Positions 50,046 to 60,487 of a stretch of 64,000 nucleotides of DNA are shown here, piece by piece (within the stretch, counting starts at the first letter, position 1; each line of letters opens with the position of its first letter). The notes beneath the pieces are model-generated. The model worked only from the letters and a program-made list of their open reading frames with translations. It ran no database searches and was not told the DNA's origin. Where the stretch lies: contig JAUCEF010000007.1 of the NCBI GenBank assembly GCA_033558025.1, positions 5,332,001-5,396,000 of the forward strand, in the 5' to 3' direction. A program made the translations under genes and the position numbers. This stretch comes from Phytophthora sp. 'mugwort' (lineage: Eukaryota; Oomycota; Peronosporomycetes; Peronosporales; Peronosporaceae).

Positions 50046-52620
50046 TTAAGCAATGGAATAAATGAGAATTTTCTCACCAAAGTAGCTCCCATCACTTTGC
50101 GAGCCGGATTCGCGCGGCCTGACTCGCGAGACTGGTTGTACTCGAACATGTGAGAACCGATAATGCTCTCATCGTTGCAGTTGATCTCAAAGTTCTTGAA
50201 GGTCGGAGTCATCTCTGAGAAGTAATCCCTGAGATGCTCAGGCGTTCTGATGTCGCATTTGAGAAAGCCGAAGATCTTGTCGGCCTTGATATCAACGATG
50301 ATATCATCGTAAGCCTCGGACGTGGTTAACCGTCCGCAGGGCATCTCATTTCCAAGCTCCCATAGGTAGAGAGCGTTAGCGTCGTAGCCGATGATCTTCT
50401 TACAGGGCTTACCGCCACGTATCTTTGTCTCGTTGCGCTTGGCGAAGCGATTGAAGATGATCGGTGGACCACCGGCGATGTTAGCCTTCATCTTGCCGTA
50501 TATATCTTTCTCCTCCGCGTCGATGGAATGAAAAACTTGTCGCAGCTGGCTTCGAGAAGCTTCTGGTATCGAAATGCTTTAGGGCTCATACTCTTACGAG
50601 CACAGTTGCACTTGATGCACTACATCTTGATGTTGAAAATCGATGTGCCCGATGTTGTTGTCGATTCGGTCAGCGGAGGCGTTCTCTACATCAAGCTTAC
50701 AGAAGCAGTGGGTACAAAGATAGTTCTGTTCGTGAAGCAGCTTGTTGAGGTGATCGATCGTTAAACCAAACTCTCGATCAGTCTTGATATCCTGGCACTC
50801 ATAACCATTGGATCGATCGTTCCGGAACTCAAAGGCAGTACCTGCTGACTTCTCAGGCTTGGTAAGATTCTTGAAACAAGTCTGGTACATGACTTTTTCC
50901 GATAGACCAGGGAGTGATACACTGTCTGAAAAGATATCTAACTCAAAGCGCTTGAATTGCTCACGTTGAGCCTTGATTGCCATAACAAAAGGTTTGACAT
51001 CGAGGTTGTTGTACCAAATGAAAAAATCCTTAATCGACTTCATCCCATAATGCTTTCAAACGAACTGTACGCGCTCGTAGTCAGCATCAGAGATAGTTGG
51101 GCCATGTAGATCGCTATCAAAGCCGCTTTAGGTGGAATACTCGTCTCGTTGAGTACATCGAATTTTTTGATATACTCGTATGGGAAAACACCTTTTGAGA
51201 GACCACAGAGGCAACGAATCTTGTCAGCACACTTGCACTCACCTAGGTATGTCGATAGATACTTTTCGTAGCTCGTTCCGTGTGGCAGATAACTGCAAAT
51301 ATCCAGCATCTTGAATGTGTATGTACCAATGCACGTATAACTCGGGTTCTTGATCACCGATGTGATATTAGTGCTTCCAATAGCTGTGAAGAGGTCATTC
51401 CTGATCAGATTAATATCGTAGCTACCGGAGTTGAACCCAATGACTGGTGTTTGACTAATGATACCACTGAACTTGTGAAAAGGATTTTTCTTATTTAGGC
51501 CGCCTCTGAGAGTATCAATGAACTCGAAGAGTGATTCGTATTCACCATCTATAGTCACTGTTCAGTATCGTCCAGATGGAAAGATGACTGATGATCTTTC
51601 CAGGGATATCCATTTCAGTCAATGATTCTCGTTTCAAGATCGATTTCGCCAATGTTTTGTATTTCGAGGTTATACTTACGAATCTTCTTAGAGATGGTGT
51701 CGATGTACGCGAACAGCTCATTTGATAGCTGGAGCGGTGAATCCGAGATGAAACATTTCACCTCTTCTGTGAGGCTGTTGCATACCGACGCAGACGCTGG
51801 GATGTGCTGGTTCGTGAAAATAGTGCTCTCACCATTGTTGATCGAAGTTGGCTTGAGAATAGCCTCGAAGTCATATACGATGAAGTGGTCCATGTAGTGA
51901 TCCTTCTCAATACGAAACTTGTTAAGGATCTGGTGGAGCTGGTTCTGAGGAGGACGATAGATCGTTAAGATTTCGGAAACGACTCAATAACTTCGAATTA
52001 ACACTTGCTCTTCTTGTGATTCGCCAGTTCTGCCATGTATCGAGAACAGCTCCGCAGACATTGCATTGAAACTTAGATAAAACATTGTCTAACTTCGTTA
52101 TGTACATCGCATGAGATTTGTAGTCAAGATATTGATGAGGTTCGAATATGATCGCTTCGATTCGCGAATATTCGAAATCTCGAGCGAGTGCTGATCCATC
52201 TAAACACATGAAGCTGAAGCTGAAAACAGTCCTCAAGTTCATCGAATTGTAAGATATCGATAGGCTTCATCTCCTGGAAATACTTAGCTGAGTATTTGAC
52301 GCTCTTGAACTCGCAGTACGCTTTGACCAGCTTCTTGACTGGAGAGATCATTCGATCAACTCGTGCTTCCTCCTCGAGATGGTAGGCGATGCAGAAGAAC
52401 ATGCACGTGTTTTCGGTCTTCTGGAAATTGATGATAGAACGATTGTTTTTGATAACGTCTGGAATCTTGATATTCGAATCACCGAGAATGTGGTTCCTAT
52501 AATTAACAACAATCTTAGCCATCGTAATCTCCTCTAATTGATAGCTCGTAGTTCGATGATGGAAAGCTGATTCGCTCAGTAAAGTCCTTGCTTTGCATCT
52601 CAGCCATAACCTTGTTTTCG
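50046..52620 (-). pseudogene. Family-B protein-primed DNA polymerase with exonuclease and HNH motifs
   Basis: Collinear segments, 5' to 3': INFQKTENTCMFFCIAYHLE and IDILQFDELEDCFQLQLHVF (about 52230-52450). Next comes AMYITKLDNVLSKFQCNVCG, a C2H2-like finger (about 52050-52115). Then FIVYDFEAILKP = Exo I (about 51880), PVIGFNSGSYDINLIRNDL = Exo II (about 51420), and an HNH/EndoVII-like unit LTIDHLNKLLHEQNYLCTHC with DRIDNNIGH (about 50650-50760). Last is IGYDANALYLWELGNEMPCG = polymerase motif A (about 50380), ending at LLKWYLAHG next to gag. Motifs B and C are absent. Intact relatives replicate linear viral, plasmid or Polinton DNA from a terminal protein. Several frameshifts; truncated. Confidence 0.75.
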
Positions 52621-53442
52621 ATATCATCCTTCGAGTTAATAGCCATAGGTGACTTGAAGACAGTCGTATTTGAAGCAGGCCAGTAGTTCCGCTCAAGTCC
52701 GCTGATCCGACCGATCAGCTTGTGTCCGAGCTGAACATTGACTTTGAAAGCCTTGGTCTGCTTACCGAGAGTCTCCCGAATCTTGGAATAGACCTGTGCT
52801 GATCATAATTCTCGTAGAGATGAGACTCATCGAGCGACCTTATAGACAGAGTAAGCCCCGGATGGCTTGTAGTTTGGAGAGAGATGGCGAGTTAGTCGTG
52901 TCTTAGAAATCTTGGATGATTTCTTGAGAAGTCTACGGCTGGCCCCCTTCTCGAAGCTCGAGATATAAACACTGCGTCCATTTTGGTTCTTCATCTGGAC
53001 GCGGAACGAGGACCCCCCGTCGCTTAACTGGGATGTTGAGGCGCTTGAGAGCATCGAGTTCGTGGGACAACACGGCGAGTATATGAGAGTAAAAGATAAA
53101 ATATTCGTTTATCTACTTGGTATATACTATTCTATTTTTCCCTTTAAATAGGATGGAAAAGTTGAACCCACCAATTGATAAAAAAACTAGGATTTGGTCG
53201 AGAGCAATCCTACCCGCACGCTTAGCATAGTATTTCTTCTGGCGTTCGCTTATCTCTTCACGATGCGTCTATCGTACGCTTTCTGACGAGCGAGAATCCG
53301 CTCGCGGTTCTTCTCGTAATATCGCTTCTTCGCAGCTGCATGGCCTCCTTGTTGGCGGGGAGTAGGCCATTTCTGTAGATTCTTGATAGCATATATATAC
53401 TAAGTAATTATTTGTTAAGATAGATAAAAAGGATTGGATGAC
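52621..53442 (-). other. Upstream part of the island: ORF fragments
   Basis: A fragment with ERNYWPASNTTVFKSPMAIN (about 52640-52710) and the frame 52827-53054, which is Lys/Arg/Ser-rich (YISSFEKGASRRLLKKSSKI). Both look coding by composition but match no family I know. 53055-53440 is AT-rich and empty. Confidence 0.4.
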
Positions 53443-53844
53443 TTACAGGTGTAGAAAGTAAACCTTATCAATTGTGAGTTTGATCCAACAACAATAGCTC
53501 GAATCATTCGCTTTGACCCATTCAAAGCTTTTCATCTTATACTTCCCGAAGCAAACATGAATCTTCAACAGAAATCTATCAACATCAGCAAACATTTGCG
53601 GTGGATAGTGAGCACCAATGTACCATTGAAGATAGTCATCATCAACCCCGATCAACGACTGGAAAGTATAACCTTTCCACTTACCTTCCTCTAGTTGTTT
53701 GTCAGGCAATGCCTTTCCACATTTTTCAATCATAGTTCTCCCCTGATCTGAGATAACATTCTGTGAAGCACATCTCCGAAACTGATTTCTAACGACTTCA
53801 CTCTCTCTTTCCACCTCAAGTACGGATAGGTATTCCTCCCACAT
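53443..53844 (-). CDS. Small protein with two FGKYKGK-type (DUF3820-like) repeats
   Basis: 133 codons. Two related units: KGYTFQSLIGVDDDYLQWYI and FGKYKMKSFEWVKANDSSYC followed by CWI. The pattern FGKYKGxxxxxVxxxDPxYxxWI occurs in phage and large-virus proteins and in bacterial DUF3820 proteins, often near nucleases; the molecular role is not established. The N-terminal part has scattered Cys. The ORF begins within a fold-back at 53842-53910, so the original start may be further upstream (about 53865-54433). Confidence 0.5.
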   Translation of the reverse strand: MWEEYLSVLEVERESEVVRNQFRRCASQNVISDQGRTMIEKCGKALPDKQLEEGKWKGYTFQSLIGVDDDYLQWYIGAHYPPQMFADVDRFLLKIHVCFGKYKMKSFEWVKANDSSYCCWIKLTIDKVYFLHL

Positions 53845-53910
53845 GATACCCTATCCAGTGATGACTAACCCCTCATCGAGTAGTAAGTCATCACTGGATA
53901 GGGTATCATG
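53842..53910. repeat. Perfect 25-bp fold-back, 19-nt spacer
   Basis: Arms 53842-53866 and 53886-53910 are exact reverse complements. The repeat splits the zinc-ribbon piece from the FGK-repeat piece. Confidence 0.9.
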
Positions 53911-54433
53911 GTGATCATGGTGATCATATCCAAGAATGGCGACTCGTTTCTCGTGAACAGAGTTATCGTAATGATGAGTCTTATGGAGCTTGCATTTGAT
54001 TCGACAGGTTCCGCATCGAGGAGTATGCTTTCCATTCTCTTTATTGCATTGAATACATTTTTATTGAGATGGAAACATTTTATGCAGGTAGATCTAATGA
54101 ACTCAAGTCGCCCGGGTGGAATATGCTTAATCAAACAATTCCCAACGATCTCAGTTGTGCAATGACAATCTTCCAAAACTACTGGAAACTTATTTTCAAA
54201 GCTTTCGAATGGATAGAGTGGTTGTTCCCAGTGAGACTTTCATCCTCTTTCATCGCTGGGATCCAAATACGCATTGTTGAACATCCACCCTGTGAAGCGT
54301 ATTCATTAAAGTCGCCAAGATATTCCTTCAATAATTTCTTCTTGTATGAAATAGTCATGGCTATTGCTTGTTGGCTGCTTGTGATTATATAACTTAGTTT
54401 TGATCTGTTTAAATAGAAAACTTTTCCACTCAA
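53865..54433 (-). pseudogene. Virus-like zinc-ribbon protein, broken
   Basis: Two frames: 54179-54433 (SYKKKLLKEYLGDFNEYASQ, then SMR-type basic/helical sequence) and 53865-54176 with CHCTTEIVGNCLIKH and STCIKCFHLN. The C-x-C...NC-I-H...C-x2-C layout resembles the zinc ribbons of small proteins in large DNA viruses and phages. Together with the FGK-repeat frame downstream it may once have been one protein. Function unknown. Confidence 0.45.
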
Positions 54434-54560
54434 ATATTATTCCTCCGAATATTAGCGTTCGAGAATATTTGATAATTCTGTTAGATGCTATGAAATTCTC
54501 GAAAATAGCTCATATGAATATTAGCAATAGGAATGGTATTTTTCTCTCCCACAGCGAAAG

Positions 54561-55275
54561 GGTAAAACTTTGTGGGTAATGGTATAGACGGGGCTCTTGG
54601 GCGGGTTTTATGTTCGGTGTGTAAAAAACGGTAATATACCTAGTTGGTTCCCATACTAACATGTACCCCTTCTTCATACTTGCCTATCTCCGAGGATGGT
54701 TGCTGATCGAATCTCGATCTGCCAGATCGCGGATGTCGGAACCTGTATGTCGATCTGCGAACACCGATCGAATCCCGATCTGCCAAATCTGGGTGCCGGA
54801 TCGGTCCGGCCGGTCTGCCCGATCTCAGACGACGGAGTGCGTGACGATCTGCGAATGCCGGATCGGCCCGATCCGCCAACTTCTGCCACCTATCAGTCTG
54901 ACCTATCAGAACTCTTATGTCCGGGTCCGTATGTCGATCCGGTGGGGTGCATGCCGTCTGTAAATGCCGCATCGGCCCGATCTTGGTTGGTCGCGCTCTG
55001 CCGGTCGCCGCACCCACAGGTCCCCATCTCAGACCCTTGCGCCGATCCTGAACCGCCTGATAGGGTCGAACTGAGATCACTCGATCGAAGGTCGATCGGA
55101 TCAAGCCAGATCGGCCCCGACCTACTCGTCGCCGGCCAGGCTTGATCTCATATCTTCATTCCATTCCTAGATCTGGACTCGGGTGTTTATCCGATCCCCG
55201 ATCTGTCGGGTGACTACAGTGTAACAGATCCGTGCTTCCTATCCCTCCGTCGGAGCATTCCCTTATGGCTCCGGA
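54561..55275. repeat. GATC-rich region with imperfect repeats
   Basis: From about 54700 to 55140 the words CGATCTGC, GATCGAATC and GATCGGCCCGATC recur. One ~25-bp unit (GATCGAATCYCGATCTGCC) occurs twice about 63 bp apart (54706 and 54769). Overlapping ORFs on both strands are consequences of this composition. The word bias matches family 2 Gypsy, so it may be its LTR or a related element. Confidence 0.4.
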
Positions 55276-55755
55276 TTAGGTCAAACATCGTCCCTCTATT
55301 ATCTCGTATCTTGATCTGGCTCGATCGTCCCCTTTCTTCACAGCAGGAGCCACCTTTCGCACAGATCTGGCCATTTCCTTGGGATCGGATATTCTTGGTT
55401 GACCCTTCTCCACATTACCGTCTTGGACAAGACCGAGCTTCCAGCGGGACATGGTGCGCATGAGCGGGCCATCCATCTCAGACAACAGCAAGTTCCTGTC
55501 GTCAATCCGCTGCAGCCATTGAACACGTTGCTGCGTCTCCTCGGGGACGAAACGAAAGCTCGTGATCGGGGTTAGATCTTTCGCGCCTGGTCGTCCGTCA
55601 CCTCTGTACCTGCTTCCCGCTGTAACGCCGCACTCGCCAGACTATCTGCGCTGACCTTCCATGCTCGCTTGACATGAAGCAGGTCGTGATCCGGCCAAGC
55701 TCTCAGACTGTGTAAAGCCCTCTGCCGCAACAACGTCAACGCGGGAGCCAACGAG
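55276..55755 (-). pseudogene. Fragment of a family 2-like Gypsy
   Basis: 55580-55750 is nearly identical to 43990-44165, the end of the second RNase H and its linker, in the same orientation. Downstream on - strand (55276-55560) is a frame with LLLSEMDGPLMRTMSRWKLG not present in the main copy, so this is a recombinant or a divergent subfamily. Confidence 0.65.
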
Positions 55756-56362
55756 GAGTTCTAGGTCTCCTCGAAGTCAGGATGAGTGAAGATGACGTTG
55801 GACATGATGTTGCTGTAGGCGGAGCCGGGTTGCTGCTTACGAGAAGCACATCGTATCTGACACAGGAAACTCGCCTTGGCCCTTGTTCTCGAAGAAGAGC
55901 GCGCAGCTTTCAGGGTTTGGGTCATCTTGTCAACTTTTGGAATGAGGAAACCGTAGCTATCCTTGTTGCTCTAAAATGGTGTTGTTTGTGGCCCAACAAT
56001 TACATCTCCGCTGCAGACCCACTCATCGCAGTCACTGGTGCTCGCCAGAGCTAGTCCAGAAACATCATTGAAACCAGTATTGTACTGGTATTATTTGGAC
56101 TATCACATTTTATTGACTTTGTGCGCACCCATTAATCAATTATTAAGTTGGGCAATACAGTAATAACTGTAGCGAAATTATATATTTCGGGCACAGGACG
56201 GGCAGTCGAGAGCACACGACAAATTCAAGCCAACGACGGGCAACTTCTTAAACAAAAATATTTGCATTGAATATATGGTGGCAAAAGTTTCCTCCGCTAA
56301 CTGTAACTCCAATAGCGTAGCGATGCAAACAGGTTGGCTGTCCGGCGAACGTCTGCGCCGCC
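55756..56362. other. Unassigned region
   Basis: A 90-codon + frame (55782-56054) begins acidic but has no domain. Nothing else supported. Confidence 0.3.
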
Positions 56363-56536
56363 TCAGCAATGCATGAAGGCCATGGACTGCTTGGAGATGA
56401 AGCACTTTTTGGTCGGCTTGGGCGGTGGCGATTGCCGCAACTGCTTTTGCTCTTTGTGGGTGGCTGTGAGGTCGTTGTTCTTGACGAGCTCAATGGATGC
56501 AACGTGGGCTTGGGTGGACGATTGGTTCGACTCCAT
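56363..56536 (-). CDS. Small conserved-looking ORF, inverted pair member A
   Basis: 57 codons starting MESNQSS and ending KPTKKCFISKQSMAFMHC. The frame is open further upstream to 56638. The same start (MEPNQSS) and the same end (PKPTKKCFISKQSMALMHC) are found in inverted orientation at 57032-57189. Similarity at both ends with a variable middle suggests a real peptide family or a coding part of a small mobile element. No signal peptide, no known domain. Confidence 0.45.
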   Translation of the reverse strand: MESNQSSTQAHVASIELVKNNDLTATHKEQKQLRQSPPPKPTKKCFISKQSMAFMHC

Positions 56537-57031
56537 CAGTAGTAGTTGGGGCCGTGGCAAGGTGTAGTGTGACTTGGAGCGCGAAAAGGAGAATGGTTCG
56601 AGGAGCGCACGAGAACTAGCGGTATTGGCGAGGTTCAAGGGTGCAGCGTGCAGATCTATACAAATGCGGCAATGATTACGGTGTGTACCACCAGAAGTTT
56701 ACTTGCATAATTTGTCGCGCAGTCGCCGACTTGTCGTGAACGTTAACGACGACACACTGTTCTCATTACACGTACATGTACTCCGTATACTTCTGGTGCT
56801 ACTGTATACGTTGCTTGTATGAGTACGGATGAAGGTCGCTACATATCCAGTGAAGGTCTGTGGCACCACCGGTGATTCTGCCCATGATTAGATGAGCTCA
56901 TCTGATCAAAAGCTATGAGAATGCTGGTATGTTCGTTGTTGCCACCTCCACCTGAAGCAAACCTTTTAGGCTCATTCTAGCTTTTGCACTCCAGCCACAC
57001 ATCTATTAACCAAGCGGTAGCATCACCACCA

Positions 57032-57189
57032 ATGGAGCCCAACCAGTCGTCCGTGTCGATCCAACTCGTCAAGAAGACGACCCTGAAGCCTTTCGCAAAG
57101 AGAAAAACAGTTGCAACAGTTTCCTCTGCCCCAAGCCGACGAAGAAGTGCTTCATTTCCAAGCAATCGATGGCCTTGATGCACTGTTGA
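57032..57189 (+). pseudogene. Small ORF, inverted pair member B (frameshifted)
   Basis: Homologous to 56363-56536 in opposite orientation. Starts MEPNQSSVSIQLVKK. A frameshift after about 30 codons puts the conserved PKPTKKCFISKQSMALMHC end in another frame. The two copies are divergent and about 500 bp apart. Confidence 0.5.
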
Positions 57190-58084
57190 CGCCTGAGTCG
57201 TCTCTTTCATTAATTTGCCAAACCCAACCAGCTCAGTATGCTACTATCGATTTAAGATATTTTGAACTAATACTTGTCAACCTTCTCAACTTTGTGTGGC
57301 GACTACCTTCATCTTCTACCCAATTTCTCGTCGAAGAGGAGCACTGGATAACATTCAGGTTTGCTTGTTGGCTAAAGATGTCCTCGCAAAACGTATCCAC
57401 ACACAGCTCGCAGTTTGCTCCGTCGACACTGCAGTGCAGCAGCCCAGAGCTCAACTAGCCATCTCTGGGGCTCTTGCTTCTCCAGCGTCTCGCTTGCGAG
57501 GCCTTGCGGCTATAGTCCACGTTGAGACTATTGTTTTTTTTTTTTTTTTTTTTTTTTCCGCGGGCTTGCGCAATGATGCAATTCCCTGAAGCTGCTGAAC
57601 AACACAACAGGGTGACCAGTGAAGTACCAGCGCATTGTCGCAGAGATAGCCATCGAAAAGGCTCGCACTTGTAAGTCTCAACGGGCAGGCATGAGTATCC
57701 ACTGTACCACTTGCTCATGTTGTTATACATGTATCGCGACGATCCCACTGTGTCAAGCCTGTCATGCTTCATTCTTCCTTTTGTGCTCTACACGACCAGC
57801 TACACTAGCGTGCTCTTAAGACTATTAGGTTTTGACCGCCCCATTCTGCAAAAGTAGCATCTCCAAGCAGTCAACGACCTTCACACACCCGGAGCAGTCC
57901 ACAGCGGCAGCACTGCCTTAAAAAAAGCACAACGTTCAGCTTGCAGCGGAGAAGTAGCGAGAGCAGATCCAAACGATTGGTCCATGACTTTGAACAAACC
58001 TAATGGGTCAGTACTAGGTTCTTGGCTACGGACGGCACAGCTACAACTCAAAGCGCTGACCGAGATATTTTGCAGATCCTGGCC
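57190..58084. other. Unassigned region with T24 tract
   Basis: No supported gene. A run of 24 T lies at 57534-57557. ORFs spanning it (57296-57589 and - strand equivalents) have no domain evidence. On the - strand the run would be an A24 tract, possibly the tail of a retroposed sequence. Confidence 0.35.
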
Positions 58085-59018
58085 CTACTCCTCATCGTCT
58101 GAGTCGCCAAAATCCTCCGTGCTATTGCCGAAACGCTCCGAGAGGTAGTTGGTATACGTCAGGAACTGGTTCGATAGCTTGGACTCGAACGTAGGCGTGA
58201 AGCCCGTCGACGTGAAGCCGAGGTCGGCATAAATATTTTTGCGGAGCATACGCGCTGCTCGCACGACACACAATAGCTACATTAGAATTTTCCCACACCG
58301 GTAAGCTCACAGGAAAGCTCTATCCCTACCAGTGATGAAAGTGCACGGGTTGAGGATCTTGTCCTTCTTGCCCGGAACGGTCTCCACATCCTTTGACAGC
58401 CAGCGCATCGTCTCAGCAAACTTGCCCATGCAATTAGTATTCTACGTGTCAGCCAGGTGAAATCAAAGTGAGTCCGTCAGTCTGTAGTTTCTACCATGAG
58501 TTCGTCCAATTAGCAGCGCGACTAACCAAGTAGGGCGGGTCCACCAGTACGTAGTCGAAGAAGTGGTGGAACTTATCCGGCAGGTTCGTGGGCTCGTTGT
58601 AATCATAGAAGACAAAGTGACCGCTGTATTTCTCTTCGAAGCGGCGGTCGTACTCGAACAGGAACACGTTGTTGCCGTCGATGGGCGAGTCGCTCTCCTC
58701 CTGAATCTTGAGGAAATCGCGGTAGGCCGCGGGTGTGCTCACAAAGGCAATTTTAAGCTCGCTGCTGCTCTGGTCAATGGCCTCCTGCGCCAACGCGCGG
58801 CCCGTCCGTTCGTCGTACCAGCTTATCACAGTTTTAAACAACGCACAAATAGTCAGAATGTGGAGCGATGTAAAACACGACGCCTGGTACACGCACAACT
58901 GGGAGAGACGGAAATCCTCGGACACGGCCGAGTCCTGTTGCGCCTGCTGCATTTGGAGATGCGCCTGCAGTGCCGCCAAAGTGTCGGCCGAGAGCTCGCT
59001 GGATAGTAGAGCGTCCAT
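58085..59018 (-). CDS. EEF1AKMT1: EEF1AKMT1/N6AMT2-type lysine methyltransferase (paralogue 1)
   Basis: Four exons on -: 58897-59018, 58527-58821, 58330-58441 and 58085-58254. The introns are 75, 85 and 75 nt with GTGCGT, GTTAGT and GTAGGG donors and AG acceptors. The total of 699 nt gives 232 codons. The protein starts MDALLSSELSADTLAALQAH, continues FWYDERTGRALAQEAI and LFEYDRRFEEKYSGHFVFYD, and carries the DPPY catalytic motif at 135-138 (FDYVLVDPPYL). C-terminal parts are GKFAETMRWLSKDVETVPG and LGFTSTGFTPTFESKLSNQF, with an acidic tail. Family members (yeast Efm5) methylate a lysine of elongation factor 1A using S-adenosylmethionine. An initiator is 25 bp upstream. Tandem with paralogue 2. 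Confidence 0.88.
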
Positions 59019-59042
59019 AACGAGTGTGTCAATGCAAAATGC

Positions 59043-59050
59043 CAAAATGA
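59043..59050 (-). promoter_or_regulatory. Initiator of methyltransferase paralogue 1
   Basis: CAAAATGA on + is TCATTTTG on the gene strand, followed by GCATTTTG, 25 bp before the ATG. Good match to the oomycete initiator plus flanking promoter region. Confidence 0.55.
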
Positions 59051-59151
59051 GTTTTCAGCCAATCGTTCGGGTCGAATTCGAAACGTTGTTGAGAGACGTT
59101 AATATCCGAATGGACTTACATGGCATCTACTGCTACCGGTACATACTGAAT

Positions 59152-60117
59152 CTAATCGTCGTCCTCGTCGTCGGGCTCCACGCAAAGGCCGAACCGCTCC
59201 GACTCGTAGTTGGTGTATGTAAGGAGGTGGTTGGACAGTTTTGACTCAAAACTCGGGTAGAAGCCCGTGGGAGTGAAACCCAGATCCGCCTTCATCTCCT
59301 TCCGCAAGAGTTGAGCTGAGCATTCACAAGCAACGCAACAAAAACAGTAGTTAGTGAGCACACATTTCCATAGTGATACGATGCATTAGGCTGGTAGCTG
59401 CTACTCGTACAGTTGATGAAAGTGGACGGGTTGATCACTCGGTTCTTCTTGCCAGGCACCGGCTCCACGTCCTTGACCAGAAACCGCATCGTGTCGGAGA
59501 ACTTGGCCAAACAATCGGGGCTCTGCAGCATCCGCCAGTAGCAGCGACAAACAAGCAAACAAAGACACCAGTGAGCGCACACGCCAACTAACCAGTCCAT
59601 CGCCCAGCCTTAACGCACCAGATGCGGCGGCTCCATCAGCACGTAGTCGAAGAAGTGGTGAAATTTCTTGGGCAGATCCATGGGCGCATTGTAGTCGTAG
59701 AAGCAGAAGTGATCGCCGTACTTCTCGCCGAACCGGCGGTCGTACTCGAAGATGTAGACGTTATCGCCCATGACGGCGCGCTTAGCCTCGTCCTCCTCCT
59801 CACCCTGGATCTTGAGGAAGTCGCGGTAGGCCGCGGGCGTACTCACAAAGGCAATCTTGAGCTCGCTACTGCTGTGGTCGATAGCCTCTTGCGCTAGCGC
59901 GCGCCCAGTCTTCTCATCGTACCAGCTGTCAATGGAATACTCGTCAGTTGTGGCACTGGAATGTGTCAATGTCAATGATTTGGTTGATCACGTACAATTG
60001 CGAGAGGCGAAAATCTTCCGATACGGAGGCGTCCTCCTCCTCATAGCGCTCCAGCAGATGCGCCTGGAGCGCTGCCAGCGTCTCGGCGGACAGCTCGCTC
60101 GCCAGTAACTCGTCCAT
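59152..60117 (-). CDS. EEF1AKMT1/N6AMT2-like paralogue 2 with altered DPPY motif
   Basis: Four exons on -: 59996-60117, 59619-59925, 59411-59522 and 59152-59315. The introns are 70, 96 and 95 nt, and the total of 705 nt gives 234 codons. Exons 1 and 3 have exactly the same lengths (122 and 112 nt) as in paralogue 1 and all intron positions are shared, so this is a tandem duplication. Start MDELLASELSAETLAALQAH, then WYDEKTGRALAQEAI and IFEYDRRFGEKYGDHFCFYD. The catalytic block reads FDYVLMEPPHL: DPPY has become EPPH (139-142). The reading frame and splice sites are otherwise intact, so the gene appears to be under constraint. It may be a pseudoenzyme or have changed chemistry. Confidence 0.85.
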
Positions 60118-60487
60118 CGCTTATGTCACTCAGTGGATGCTCGTCTGGCTAGAATTGCACCGCTTCACTCCGGTACGGTTTACAAGCGATTTGAATACGT
60201 GAGCATCGATAAATAGTTTAAGTGGTGAAGACATACGACACTAAAGTGTTTTGTCTTTTATACAGCATCGTGGAATGCGTCGAATAATATACTTCTCTGT
60301 CCCACCAAATTATAGACAGTTTGGCTTCTTGTATATACACAAAATAGTTATAAGGATCCTATTGGCTAATATGTTAGGAGTTCGTCAACCGTAAAACGGT
60401 TGGAAGCTACTACTAATTCGCTGCAGGCCTCACAACGCAAAAGGAACAAAATGGCGAGCAGGGCAAGAAAGAGGCTGGAACATCAAA
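60118..60487. other. Intergenic
   Basis: Promoter side of methyltransferase paralogue 2. No ORF of note. Confidence 0.4.

Larger units (their letters stand above)
50046..54560 (-). mobile_element. AT-richer virus-like/Polinton-like island
   Basis: Gene content (protein-primed DNA polymerase with HNH, zinc-ribbon protein, FGK-repeat protein), all on the - strand and all decayed, differs from its surroundings. Base composition is visibly more AT-rich than the flanks. Likely sources are a Polinton/Maverick, an adintovirus-like or NCLDV-related virus, or a linear plasmid. No integrase, ATPase or capsid gene is visible, so the class cannot be fixed. Confidence 0.55.

Noticed and set aside
54640..55145. 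Overlapping ORFs of about 150 codons on both strands
   Set aside because: Generated by recurring GATC-rich words that contain no stop codons; no domain.
57296..57589. ORFs reading through the T24 tract
   Set aside because: Poly-Phe or poly-Lys runs from a homopolymer; not coding evidence.
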